Under the pieces are notes generated by a model. It was not told the origin of the DNA, searched no databases, and saw only the letters and a program-made list of their open reading frames with translations. The position numbers and the translations under genes are program-made. From NCBI RefSeq assembly GCF_910592395.1, contig NC_088318.1:19096349-19160348 (forward strand): a DNA stretch of 64,000 nucleotides, in the 5' to 3' direction. The stretch is from Lineus longissimus (lineage: Eukaryota; Nemertea; Pilidiophora; Heteronemertea; Lineidae). Position 1 is the stretch's first letter. Each line of letters starts with the position of its first letter. Of this stretch, positions 26,701 through 39,900 are shown in pieces.

Positions 26701-29700
26701 AGCCAAGAGTCCAAGCAACTAGTCCACAGTGTCTCCTTTGTCTGGTTATCTACTTGCTGTCACCTGCGTTAGGCAAATCCCTTCCGATGAGAAACGTCTC
26801 ACATGAACAGCCCAGCATCTCAACGGACCATTAATGAAATTGACATGAACGCTCACTCACTCAAATGTTGTAGAAGAAAGCGATTTGCAGTTTAATCAGT
26901 CAATTGTGATCATCAGTTTTATGGGAAGTACAACGAAATGCTGATCGATTTGGAAAGGTCATTTAGTGATTGGTGATCGTTCAATTGGTTTGGGGTGATT
27001 TGCTCATGACAATGATGGCATTTCCACGATTCGAACACCACTTCCTAATTGGTTCAAATCGGCTTGTGCCATCAACGGGGAGAAAGTGATGAGGAAGTGA
27101 ATGGGTTATATTGTGGTTATAAGAGGAATTTGGCCTTGGGGGATTAGTATGTTGAGAGTGATGGGAAAGACTGCCTGTTACAGTCATTTCATGTCACTTA
27201 TCAGTTAAGAACAAGGTACATGTTGCCTCGGGGAGTATTAGAAGGAACTAAACTGAGGCTGCTCTAGCTACATGTAGCCTCCATTTGAGAGGTGAGTACT
27301 CGATGGACGTGTGTCAGAGAGAAAATAGAGTTCCTTGACTACAAGTCTCAGATATTAATGCTTGTGGAATTCTTGGTAATGATGATTGGTACATGTCAGT
27401 GGCCATCAGCTAGAGTCCAATTAAAGCTACAATTGCACCCTTAAAATGTTAATGAGTATAAGGTGCCTGGGTGGACTGGCTCGGTCTAAAGCTGTCATCT
27501 GCTGCAGCTATGGTCATGGCAGTTGTTGTGTCTGCCTGACCGGCTCGGTCTAAAGCTGTCATCTGCTGCAGCTATGGTCATGGCAGTTGTTGTGTCTGCC
27601 TGACCGGCTCGGTCTAAAGCTGTCATCTGCTGCAGCTATGGTCATGGCAGTTGTTGTGTCTGCCTGACCGGCTCGGTCTAAAGCTGTCATCTGCTGCAGC
27701 TATGGTCATGGCAGTTGTTGTGTCTGCCTGACCGGCTCGGTCTGAAGCTGTCATCTGCTGCAGCTATGGTCATGGCAGTTGTTGTGTCTGCCTGACCGGC
27801 TCGGTCTAAAGCTGTCATCTGCTGCAGCTGTGGTCATGGCAGTTGTTGTGTCTGCCTGACCGGCTCGGTCTGAAGCTGTCATCTGCTGCAGCTGTGGTCA
27901 TGGCAGTTGTTGTGTCTGCCTGACCGGCTCGGTCTAAAGCTGTCATCTGCTGCAGCTATGGTCATGGCAGTTGTTGTGTCTGCCTGACCGGCTCGGTCTA
28001 AAGCTGTCATCTACTGCAGCTATGGTCATGGCAGTTGTTGTGTCTGCCTGACCGGCTCGGTCTAAAGCTGTCATCTGCTGCAGCTATGGTCATGGCAGTT
28101 GTTGTGTCTGCCTTTTTACTGGATCAGTTCACCGGATCAGATCTCTCTTATCCATTGTAACTTAGTGTAAGCAAGTAGTGACACTTGTTGTTCATGTCAT
28201 TACGAAACCCATAACCCCCTGACATCAGTAAGAGGGCTTATGTCATTAAGTGACACATGAATGGTTGGGTGTAATTAGAGTGGCGATTCTATTCAAGCCC
28301 TTTGTCAACTGAATAGTAAATTGTCCATGAGTTGATTCTGCCTTTGTACTGGGTCAGTTTCTCTTATGCACTGTACCTTGTGTTCAAGTGAGACAACCTA
28401 TCGCTGGGGCATCAGAGTGTGGAGTGTGACTCCTTGCATAGCAATGAGAAGAATGTTTTCCTTCTCAACTCCTGGCATCAGAGTGTGGAGTGTGACTCCT
28501 TGCATAGCAATGAGAAGAATGTTTTCCTTCTCAACTCCTGGCATCAGAGTGTGGAGTGTGACTCCTTGCATAGCAATGAGAAGAATGTTTTCCTTCTCAA
28601 CTCCTGGCATCAGAGTGTGGAGTGTGACTCCTTGCATAGCAATGAGAAGAATGTTTTCCTTCTCAACTCCTGGCATCAGAGTGTGGAGTGTGACTCCTTG
28701 CATAGCAATGAGAAGAATGTTTTCCTTCTCAACTCCTGGCACTACCGAGTTGTAACCACCTTGCCCCTCTGAATGCGGAATGGCCTCATAATCACAACCA
28801 ATACCCATGTCGAGCACTATGACCTTTTAGCTTTTTTGCTTGAAGATTGTCAGCTCAAATAAGGCAGATCGATCAGACGGCTCTTGCGACGTGATATAGC
28901 TTTCCAGCACTTTATCTGCTATGGCCAATTTCAATTAAGCTTTCCGCTATAGTAGGTAAGAAGAGGACAAAAGGTGTCGGCAGCTAGCAATCTTTTTCAA
29001 GGAAATCTCCAAGAAAGATTTACTTGAATGAGAATGGAATGCGAACTAGGAATCAGTCTGAATCCAAGAATACTCCTCCAGGTCTGAGAGTCGGTGAAGT
29101 GCCAAGGCCAACCATGAGTGTACAGCGAGGAAGTCAGATAGGCAAATGTTGGTTTAGTTGGTGCTTCCACGCCAAAAAAGTATTGCCACTGACTGGGCTT
29201 TGGCCCACCCTCACTGTGTTATGACAGGACATGGACTCACTGACTGGGCTTTGGCCCACCCTCACTGTGTTATGACAGGACCTGGACTCACTGACTGGGC
29301 TTTGGCCCACCCTCACTGTGTTATGACAGGACCTGGACTCACTGGCTGGGCTTTGGCCCACTCTCACTGTGTTATGACAGGACCTGGACTCACTGGCTGG
29401 GCTTTGGCCCACTCTCACTGTGTTATGACAGGACCTGGACTCACTGACTGGGCTTTGGCCCACCCTCACTGTGTTATGACAGGACCTGGACTCACTGACT
29501 GGGCTTTGGCCCACCCTCACTGTGTTATGACAGGACCTGGACTCACTGACTGGGCTTTGGCCAACCCTCACTGTGTTATGACAGGACATGGACTCACTGA
29601 CTGGGCTTTGGCCCACCCTCACTGTGTTATGACAGGACCTGGACTCACTGGCTGGTCTTTGGCCCATCCTCACTGTGTTATGACAGGACCTGGACTCACT

Positions 29701-32700
29701 GACTGGGCTTTGGCCCACCCTCACTGTGTTATGACAGGACCTGGACTCACTGACTGGGCTTTGGCCCACCCTCACTGTGTTATGACATGACATGGACTGG
29801 GGATTCCCTTCAAGCAAATCATTTAGAATGCCTTGTTCCTTCTCCTATAATATGGGTGAGGGCAAGGTCTGTCTTTGTCACCATGACCCATTCCAATCCA
29901 TTGTGTACTCATAAGTAGGGTTTCTGTAGCCAGCCAGGCACGACACTCACAACAATACCAGACAATTGTCATGTGAATAATGTTTTGCTAGGTGACTAAT
30001 GAGATCAGCTTAGATCTTCTCCCAAACGGTTTCATATGATATTCACTGACCAATAGCTGTTGAGCTGTCACTCCACTGTATTGATTGGAACCATGACACC
30101 TTTAAAACCCTTCGCCTTGGTATTTGGTTGCCAACACGAGTGACATGAGTGATATGTTTGATCTCACTTTCTTCATATACAAACTCCAATCAAAGTATAT
30201 CTCCATCATTTTCTGCTTGAGATCATAATTTCAATTCTTGGGGGGAATATTATTCTAATTGAATCCTTCATGTAGCTTGGTAATGTCTGGGCTTATAGTA
30301 CAAGTACATGTAGGAAACATGTCATGCTTGGAATAGGTGCCTGGCCATACAAGCATTCAATCACTGCCTCCAACTCAACTTGATCAGTGTGTCAATTCCT
30401 TGCTCAAGAGTGTCATCTTCATCTCCATTCATAGCACATTGTGGCAGAGAGTGCTATGCCACACTGTGGCCACATCAGAATATCGACTACGAAGATACAT
30501 ATCAGCCAATGGTTATAAAACATGACACTCTGGGTGCAGTACTTGCTTTCTCTATCCATCATATATTGTACATTTGGTCATTTGTTCCTGATATGATTTT
30601 AAAAACTGCTGTTAAGAGTTACTGAATTTTTGGTTCATGAAGTCTACATGATAGCAGCTTTTCTTTGAGCATCTTCAAGATTGCCCCACTAATCTAATAT
30701 CGCTTGTATTCTGTCTTCATAGGAGATGACAAACCCAAGGAGAACCAGCCTCTCACGAGTGATGAGTCCAACCATGATCTCTATGCGGTAAGTTCAACCC
30801 CCCTGCCCTCTCAACCACTTGAATGAACTGACATCAGTCTTCCTGAGCCAACTGTCTCCTTACAAGGTCCTTGTGGGCTTGTAGCTCGAGGCCAGGAGTA
30901 GTTCATATGGCAAGAAGATGCGGCAAGCAGAAGCTGTACGTAACCAGGTGCCAACCCGTGAACAACCATAAAGCTTTAGTTGTTGACTTATCTCCTTGTT
31001 ACAGGATGAATACCACAATCGGCCGCGGGTCGGGGCGATTCTACGAGGGTTCATCGACTACCAGCCAGGTGATGTTCCTCTCACGACGACCGAGGAGGAA
31101 AACAAAGAGGCAACAAAAGTCAAAGTGAGTGAGCTTTGAGGTTGATAAAGTAAGACAGTTTATGATTGCATGTCACTTGCTTGTGGGACACACAAAAGTC
31201 AAAGTGAGTGAGCTTTGAGGTTGATAAAGTAAGACAGTTTTTGATTGCATGTCACTTGCTTGTGGGACACTTTACGATGCTTGGGATCATTCCTCGATCA
31301 TCCACGATTAGTCTAATCATATCTTTCTGTTGCAGGGTGCAAAACTGGGTACACTTCTTGGTGTCTACCTGCCGACCATCCAGAATATCTTTGGTGTCAT
31401 TCTCTTCATCCGTCTGACTTGGGTCGTTGGTGCAGCCGGAACTATGGAATCCTTCTTCATCGTACTCATATGCTGCTGTACAGTAAGTGGAGAGAAATCT
31501 GCAGCCAGATCTCAGTTAAGACATGCCTCAGGAACTCATCACTTCCCTCTCAACAATGAAATAGACGACTAGGCCATTCTCAGATAACACTCTAATTGAT
31601 ATTTCATTACATGGGATTGTTGTTCCCCCTGTGTGGATTGATATTTCATTACATGGGATTGTTGTTCCCCCTGTGTGGAATCATCGTGCTAATCAGTATT
31701 GTCTCTCCCAGATCAAGGTTCAGTGCTGATGACATTTTCATGTGTCTCCTGGCAGTGGTTTCTCATCATCTAGCAAATTCCAGACAAAGATGACAAAAAA
31801 TTGAATTAGCTGATATGTGGTTTATACTCTTTTCTGATCTTGCAGACTATGCTGACTGCTATCTCAATGAGTGCTATAGCCACGAATGGTGTTGTACCAG
31901 GCGGAGGGTCCTACTTTATGATATCTCGCTCACTAGGCCCCGAGTTTGGTGGGGCCGTCGGGATGCTCTTCTATCTGGGCACAAGTTTTGCAGCTGCTAT
32001 GTACATCATTGGAGCCGTGGAGATATTACTGGTGAGTACTCATGCTCCAATTGTAACTAGAAGTGACTGAGACAGATGACTCACAGTTGTGCTCACACTT
32101 GCATGAGTCTCATCTGACAGCCAGTACTCCTCCACAGTTGATGATATACAAACCTTGCCTATTTCAGATGTACATGGCCCCACAGATCTCCATATTTGGT
32201 GACGTGACTGTGCCGATGAACGCATTCAACAATTTCCGTGTTTACGGCTCAGTGCTGCTGCTATTGCTCTTCTTCTGCGTCTTTCTTGGTGTGGGCTTTG
32301 TCAGCAAGGTGGCGATAGTGTCTCTCTCATGTGTCATCCTCACCATCTTATCCGTGTATGTGGGAATCTTCGTGTCTAATTCTGACACGAGTATACGGTG
32401 AGCATTCAACACTTGTTTTATCTACACCATTCTTGTGGACCCCCAAGGCTTTCACTCCTATCCATTGCAGGAGAGAAAAAACACTCCAAGTTTTGGTGAT
32501 TTCACTAAGAAAATGCTACAGTTGAACAAAATGCTATATTTGTGTGGTAGCCAGCAGTGTTAACCACTTCTCGTAGTCTAATGCTGCATTTCCTTACAGC
32601 GTGTGTATGCTTGGAGACCGCCTCCTGACAGAAGCCTCAATCACCGTGAACGGGACGCGCATGTGTACAGGGAATGACACGGGACCAATCTTCGCAAACT

Positions 32701-33933
32701 TCTGCCCCGTCAACGAGAATGGGTCATTTGGTTGTGATCCTTACTTCCTTGAACACGATGTGAAAGATATCCCTGGAATCCCTGGACTTGGAGGAGGTGT
32801 CTTTGTGGGTAAGCAACAAGAGTTGGATCCCCACCAAGTGGTTCAGATGTACGTGCCGTGGGTTGGTAAGCAACAAGAGTTGGATCCCCACCAAGTGGTT
32901 CAGATGTACGTGCCGTGGATCATATGAAGCTTCATGTGTATTCCTATCGTGCTTTCATGACTGTTGTGGGTTGTTATCTTGTTAACACCAGAAGTTATCA
33001 CGACCAACTGACTTCTGTAGACTTCTGTATCTCAAAGAACTTGGGCTGATGATTTGATAAAGTTTCTTGCATTGTGCTTCAGATAATGGCATGAACAAGT
33101 ACACACAAGCTGGTGACATTCCTGGGGAGGACGTGGTGGGAGACCGATCACGAGGAGAAGTGGTGGCAGACATCGCCACTTCTTTTACAGTTCTGTTGGC
33201 TATCTTCTTCCCTTCATGTACAGGTAAGTACTCCACTTTGAATGAATGCAGGACTGTTGGTAGCTCATAGGCTTTCAGACACAAAGCTGACTAGTTCTGA
33301 TAGCTGGTTCAAACAGCCTTCTCTAGGTGTCTGGCATCAGAACAGGACGCTTAACCAAGGGAGCATCTTCTCCTGAGTAACATCAGGCTGTATATTTGAT
33401 ATATCTTGTCTTGTTGCCAGGTATCATGGCTGGATCTAACCGGTCTGGAGATCTCAAAGATGCTCAGAAGTCCATCCCAATTGGAACGATTGCTGCGATT
33501 CTTACCACTTCCTTTGTTTGTATCCTTTAGATGATGAGACATAAGTATAGTTGACAGTTAGTCATCGACATTGGAAAGTCACTTCACCGACACCTCTGGC
33601 CACTTGCACAAAACGTCAACTAATTTAAGACATTTGAATGAATTCTGGCCTCTTTCATGACATAGAGGATTTAAAGTGAAAACACAACTAAAGGAGCATC
33701 AACATGTTGGTGTATTTCACGGTGCATAAACCTCTCACGAATGTCATTTTGTCCTCGCCTTTGAACAGATATGTGGTTTTCCTTAGCATTCCTTTCAGAT
33801 TTGTCATGTGTCTTGTTCTTTGGGGCAACAGTAGAGGGCGCCCTACTTCGAGACAAGTAAGTTATAGAACTCTAAATCAATTACTATTACTTTTTGGCTC
33901 ACCGTAAGGGGAGTCTATATGATAGCGCTGTGT

Positions 33934-33994
<61 letters not shown>

Positions 33995-36900
33995 ATCCTA
34001 ACAGTGGCACGTTTCTTAACTGCTAGGGCTATGAACTTGAAACTTTGTACACAGAATGCCCTAGGTCAGCTGACCTCTGACACTGATTTTCGGTCCGATC
34101 TGATTCTCTGTTTGGCCACCAGGGGGCCAAATGTCGATATCTAAAAAGTGTGATATCTCGCTTATTAGTGACTTGTTTTCGATAAAACTTTTGTTGTAGG
34201 TACTCATAGCAAATATACATTTTATATTATACGGGTTTTTAATTTGACCTTGTTTTCAAGGTCACAGAGGTCATATGGCGTAAATTGGCCATTAGAGTGT
34301 AAACTATGGCACGTTTCTTAACCACTAAAGCTATGAACTTGAAACTTGGTACATATAACCCCCTATATCACATAGCCTCTGGTGCTGAATTTTGGTTCGA
34401 TCTGATTCCTAACTTTGCCACCAGGGGGCCAAAAGTGGAAATCTAAAAAGTGTGATATCTCGCTTATTAGTGATTTGTTTTTGATGAAATTTTTATGGTA
34501 GGTTTTCCTAGCAAGGGTATATCACATATCGTACGTGTTTTTGATTTGACCTACTTTTCAAGGTCACAGAGGTCAAATGGCGTAAATTTGCCATTTGAGT
34601 GTAACTGGGGCACGTTTCTTAACCAATAAAGCTATGAACTTGAAATTTGGTGCACCTGATTCCCTACATCATTTAACCTCAGACACCGAATTTCAGTCTG
34701 ATCTGATTCTCGACTTGGCCACCAGGGGGCCAAAACTAAAAAAAGTAAAAAGTGCAATATCTCGCTGAATAGTGACTTGTTTTCAATTCTATTTTTATGG
34801 TAGGTACTCAGAGCAAGGATACATCACATATCCTACGGTTTTTGATTTGACCTTATTTTCAAGGTCACAGAGGTCAAATGGTGTGAATTGGCCGTTTGTG
34901 TGTAACTATGGCACGTTTCTTAACCACTAAAGCTATGAACTTTAAACCTAGTACACATGACTCCCTAGGTCAGATGACCTGTGACACTGATTTTCGGTCT
35001 GGTCTGATTCTTAACTGGGCCACCAGGGGGCCAAAACAAAAAATTTGAATAGTGCCATATCTCGCTTATTACTGATTAGTTTTTGGTAAAAATGTTATGG
35101 TAGATACTCTTAGCAAGGATACATCACATATGATACGGGTTTTTGATTTGATGTTCTTGTCAAGGTCGCAGAGGTCAAACGGCTTAAATTGGCCATTTTA
35201 GCGTTACTGTGGCACGTTTGTTAACCCCTAAGGCTATGAACTTGAGACTTTGTACAAAGGACCCTCTAGGTCAGCTGACCTCTGACCCTGAATTTCAGTC
35301 CGGTTTGATTCTCGACTTGGCCACCAGGGGGGCCAAAAGTGAAAACCTAGAAAGTGTGATATCTCGCTTATTAGTGATTCATTTTCAATAACATTTTGAT
35401 GGTAGGTTCTCCTAGCAGGGATACATCACATATCATATGAGATTGGTCGTTTGAGTGTAACTATGGCACGTTTCTTAACCACTATAGCTGTGAACTTGAA
35501 ATTTGGTGCACATGACTCCCTACGTCATGTCACCTTGGACACCGAATTTCGATCTGATCTGGTACTCAACTTGGCCACCAAGAGGCCAAAACTAAAATTG
35601 GTAAAAAGTGCAATATCTCGTTTATTAGTGACTTGTTTTTGATGATATTCTTATGGTTACCATAATGGTACTTACTCCAAGCAACGATACATCACATGTC
35701 ATACCGACTTTGGTTTGACCTATATACTATACATGTACAATGTTTCTTAACCTGGATGAATTCCAAAGCACCAAATATCTATACGGTGAGCACAATGGCC
35801 CCTGGCCGTTTCATTAGTAATTGATTGCCTCCACTCATTACTATCGAAAGCTAAGTTAACTTGTGGTTGCAGTTTCAATCATATAGAAACTGGAATGAGC
35901 TCTAGGAGCAAGCCTTCCAGAGGCGAGTCTGGCAAAGACTGTTCATCATCATCATCATCATCATCAATGATGACGTGTCATTTTGTTTCTTCAGATTTGG
36001 AGAGAGTATCGGAGGAGGTCTAATCGTAGCGAACCTTGCCTGGCCCCACCCGTGGGTCATCTTGATTGGATCATTCCTCTCCACCGTGGGTGCTGGCTTA
36101 CAGAGTCTTACTGGTAAGAGCAGTCTGAACACGGTCGCCTATTTGAACAGGTCTGCTGGCATCTTCTCAGCTTGGCTTCTTGCTGAAGGTATCGCTTGTG
36201 GAGGAGATGACATGAAACATGTGCTGATCCAATCTCACTTTTAACAATAAATTGTATCATAGAAATTTCTGTTACGAAGTGGAGTGATTCATTCAGTTGA
36301 TATTTTAGAAGTTACACTAATTCCCAAATCTATTTTCGTATCCCACTCTTTCAGGTGCACCGAGATTATTGCAAGCAATAGCTAAAGACAATGTGCTTCC
36401 CTTCCTGCACCCATTCAGTGTGACCACCAAGAAGGGCGAACCCATTCGTGCCCTTTTGCTCACGGCTTGCATCACGGAATTGGGAATCCTGATTGCAAGT
36501 TTGGATTACGTTGCTCCAATCATTACCATGTAAGAATATGAGTGTGCGGTGTTTTCTTGATGGTGTTTACTCCGACAGCGTTTTAAAAACAAAGGTGGCT
36601 TTGTAATATGATTCCTTAAATCTGTGAAGATGACTCACCAGACATAAAATGAACTAATTTCCATGCAGGATTGATGAAGTGCAGGAATCATGGCAATGTC
36701 CCTTTGTGCTTCAGGTTCTTCCTGATGTGTTACGGGTTTGTAAACCTTGCGTGTGCCCTGCAGACGTTATTGAAGAGCCCTGCGTGGAGACCTAGGTTCA
36801 GGTTCTATCACTGGTGAGTGGAAAGAGGTTGTTTTGGGTGGTGGAGCCCTTGGTACCGGAGAGCTCATCAGTGCTATTCATCCAAACTGGGTACCATCTT

Positions 36901-39900
36901 GGTTTTTGATAGAGCCTGGTAGAAACTTGATACAGGGAGATTGACACAGCATTGCCTTTCTACCAGGCAACCAACAGCATGGCTGCATGTGGTCACGGCT
37001 GGTGTTGGACTCTATATGTGTATCTCTCTAGGTGACCTGGTGCAGGTGACATCACTGTGCATGATCTCTAATGCATAAGCCCTTTACTCATGTTTCAGGA
37101 CCCTGTCTCTCATTGGCCTTGGCTTGTGTATTGCCCTGATGTTTATCTCGAGTTGGTACTATGCATTAGCTGCCCTCGTCCTCGCTCTCTGTATATACAA
37201 ATACATTGAATATAAAGGGTAAGTCCAAACACTTGTCACCACTTCAAAACTGCATCAACCTTTTAGTTCAGCTGCACACATGGAATTTAGTCTACTCTGA
37301 AATGAAAGTGAACAAGAGCATGAAATTCTCATCTCGCGAACTTCACTGAATGACCATTTTGTGACATGTTTAGCCGTTAACTTTCAGAGCTGAGCAGGAG
37401 TGGGGAGATGGGATCCGTGGCCTGGCCATGTCTGCAGCCAGGTACGCCCTGCTACAGCTGGAAGAAGGCCCGCCTCACACCAAGAACTGGAGACCACAGA
37501 TGTTAGTGCTCGCTAAACTCACTGACGATTTGCAACCGAAACATAAAAATATGTTGGCATTTGCTTCCCAGTTGAAAGCAGGTTAGTATTTGGATTGGGT
37601 TGTTGCTTTTTACCTCAAGAATCAGCTACGACTGCTTTTTGAGATGCACACCAGGCAGTCAGTCTCAGTAAGAAAGTCAACCAAGACCAAGAGAGTTTTA
37701 CCTCAGGGCCCAAGAGCTTCATTAGGGACAAAGAAGGTGTGAAGCACATGAGGTGGAGTCTGGTCTCCAGATTCTCCTACTCTGTGAAGGTGCTAGTGCC
37801 CACTGTCTAGACGATACATCATCACATAATATTTTCTCGTTTCAGGCAAAGGTCTCATCTTAGTCTCGTCAATTCTGAAAGGCAATATCCACGAGAAAAA
37901 GGCAGACGCCGAAGCTGCCAAGGTGTCCATGATGTTGGCCATGAGCGCGGCCAAGGTGAAAGGCTTTGCTGACATCCTCGTGGCAGAGGACACCATACAG
38001 GGAATGAGCAATATGTAAGTCAAGCACCGAGAAAGTAGAACTTTGGCCCACCTGTAATGAGTGGCTTAATCAACCCCTCTCAGGAGGGCAGTGTCGGCCT
38101 TGATCAAGCAGTTCAGTTGGAGCTGCTGTGTTTTACCCAGCACCAGGTCAGACAGTTCTGAAGACAACGTATTCACATTGAGATTGGTTCGGTTGCTCTG
38201 AGCACCGTCGCATTCCTGAGTTAGACATTGCATGTGAGCACGAGGAGAAACGATCTGTCAGAACTTCTATTCTCTGCTCCATTTGTCCATCACTTGTTTA
38301 AACCTACCTTTCCACTTTCAGAATTCAAGCTGCTGGTCTTGGTGGCCTCAAGCACAATACTGTGATGGTTAGTTGGCCATTTGGCTGGAGACATAGTGCA
38401 GACATGGGCGATATCAATCATTTTGTGGGTAAGCATCATTCTCTCCCAACCGAAATCTGTTGCTATGATTGGGTGTTGCCTTGGATGTGTTCAGCCACCT
38501 TCATCATTGACCTGTATTCCTTGTTGTGACTTTCTCATCAGTATCATTGAAAATCAAATTGTTCAATTGATCAACTTTTCTTCCTGTTTTCAGAAACAAT
38601 ACGGGTGACAAGTTCCAACCAGCTCGCGTTGCTGGTCACGAAAGGTATCGACATGTTCCCAGAAAACACTGAGCGCATCAGTGGTACTATTGATGTCTGG
38701 TGGATTGTCCGTATCCTTTGCACAACAAGTTGATGGGGCAATGTTGCCTCGGGGCTGCTAGTTATGTGGGCAGACGGGGCAATGTTGCCTCGGGGCTGCT
38801 AGTTATGTGGGCAGACGGGGCAATGTTGCCTCGGGGCTGCTAGTTATGTTGGCAGATGGGGCAATGTTGCCTCGGGGCTGCTAGTTATGTGGGCAGATGG
38901 GGCAATGTTGCCTCGGGGCTGCTAGTTGATGGGGCAATGTTGCCTCGGGGCTGCTAGTTGATGGGGCAATGTTGCCTCGGGGCTGCTAGTTGATGGGGCA
39001 ATGTTGCCTCGGGGCTGCTAGTTATGTGGGCAGACGGGGCAATGTTGCCTCGGGGCTGCTAGTTATGTGGGCAGACGGGGCAATGTTGCCTCGGGGCTGC
39101 TAGTTATGTTGGCAGATGGGGCAATGTTGCCTCGGGGCTGCTAGTTATGTGGGCAGATGGGGCAATGTTGCCTCGGGGCTGCTAGTTGATGGGGCAATGT
39201 TGCCTCGGGGCTGCTAGTTGATGGGGCAATGTTGCCTCGGGGCTGCTAGTTGATGGGGCAATGTTGCCTCGGGGCTGCTAGTTATGTGGGCAGATGGGGC
39301 AATGTTGCCTCGGGGCTGCTAGTTATGTGGGCAGATGGGGCAATGTTGCCTCGGGGCTGCTAGTTATGTGGGCAGATGGGGCAATGTTGCCTCGGGGCTG
39401 CTAGCTATGTGGGCAGACCTGTGTTTTTCTGTTCAAAGCTCTTTTTGAAATGACACCGGTCAATTGGTGAGTTGTGTATGGATCAGGCTGCGGTAATGTG
39501 ACTGGCCTAATCGAATGGTCATGTTGCTGCGAGGGGATGTGACTGGCCTAATCGAATGGTCATGTTGCTGCGAGGGGATGTGACTGGCCCAATCGAATGG
39601 CCATGTTGCTGTGGGGATGTGACTGGCCTCATCGAATGGTCATGTTGCTGCGAGGGGATGTGACTGGCCTAATCGAATGGTCATGTTGCTGCGAGGGGAT
39701 GTGACTGGCCTAATCGAATGGTCATGTTGCTGCGAGGGGAAGTGACTGGCCTAATCGAATGGTCATGTTGCTGCGAGGGGATGTGACTGGCCTAATCGAA
39801 TGGTCATGTTGCTGCGGGGGATGTGACTGGCCTAATCGAATGGTCATGCTGCGGCGGGGGATGCGACTGGCCTAATCGAATGGTCATGTTGCTGTGGGGG

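Larger units (their letters stand above)
10046..30722 (+). other. Large first intron of the K-Cl cotransporter
   Basis: This 20.7 kb intron has no other gene that I can support apart from the alternative first exon at 22330. It contains minisatellites (12128, 18222, 23914, 27477, 28409, 29188), inverted-repeat MITEs (13878, 17677, 25830), a SINE trace (26640) and one core-repeat element (14640-15799). The stretches 10046-12100, 15800-17676, 18500-22300 and 30000-30700 are unique-looking AT-rich sequence in which I see nothing definite. Confidence 0.7.

Noticed and set aside
28366-28817. Repeat proteins of 117-139 aa on both strands
   Set aside because: The frames exist only because the 66-bp unit is a multiple of 3; they are open on both strands at once and have no start context or homology.
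29134-29817. Repeat proteins of 210-227 aa on both strands
   Set aside because: Same reason: a 51-bp minisatellite unit keeps frames open on both strands.
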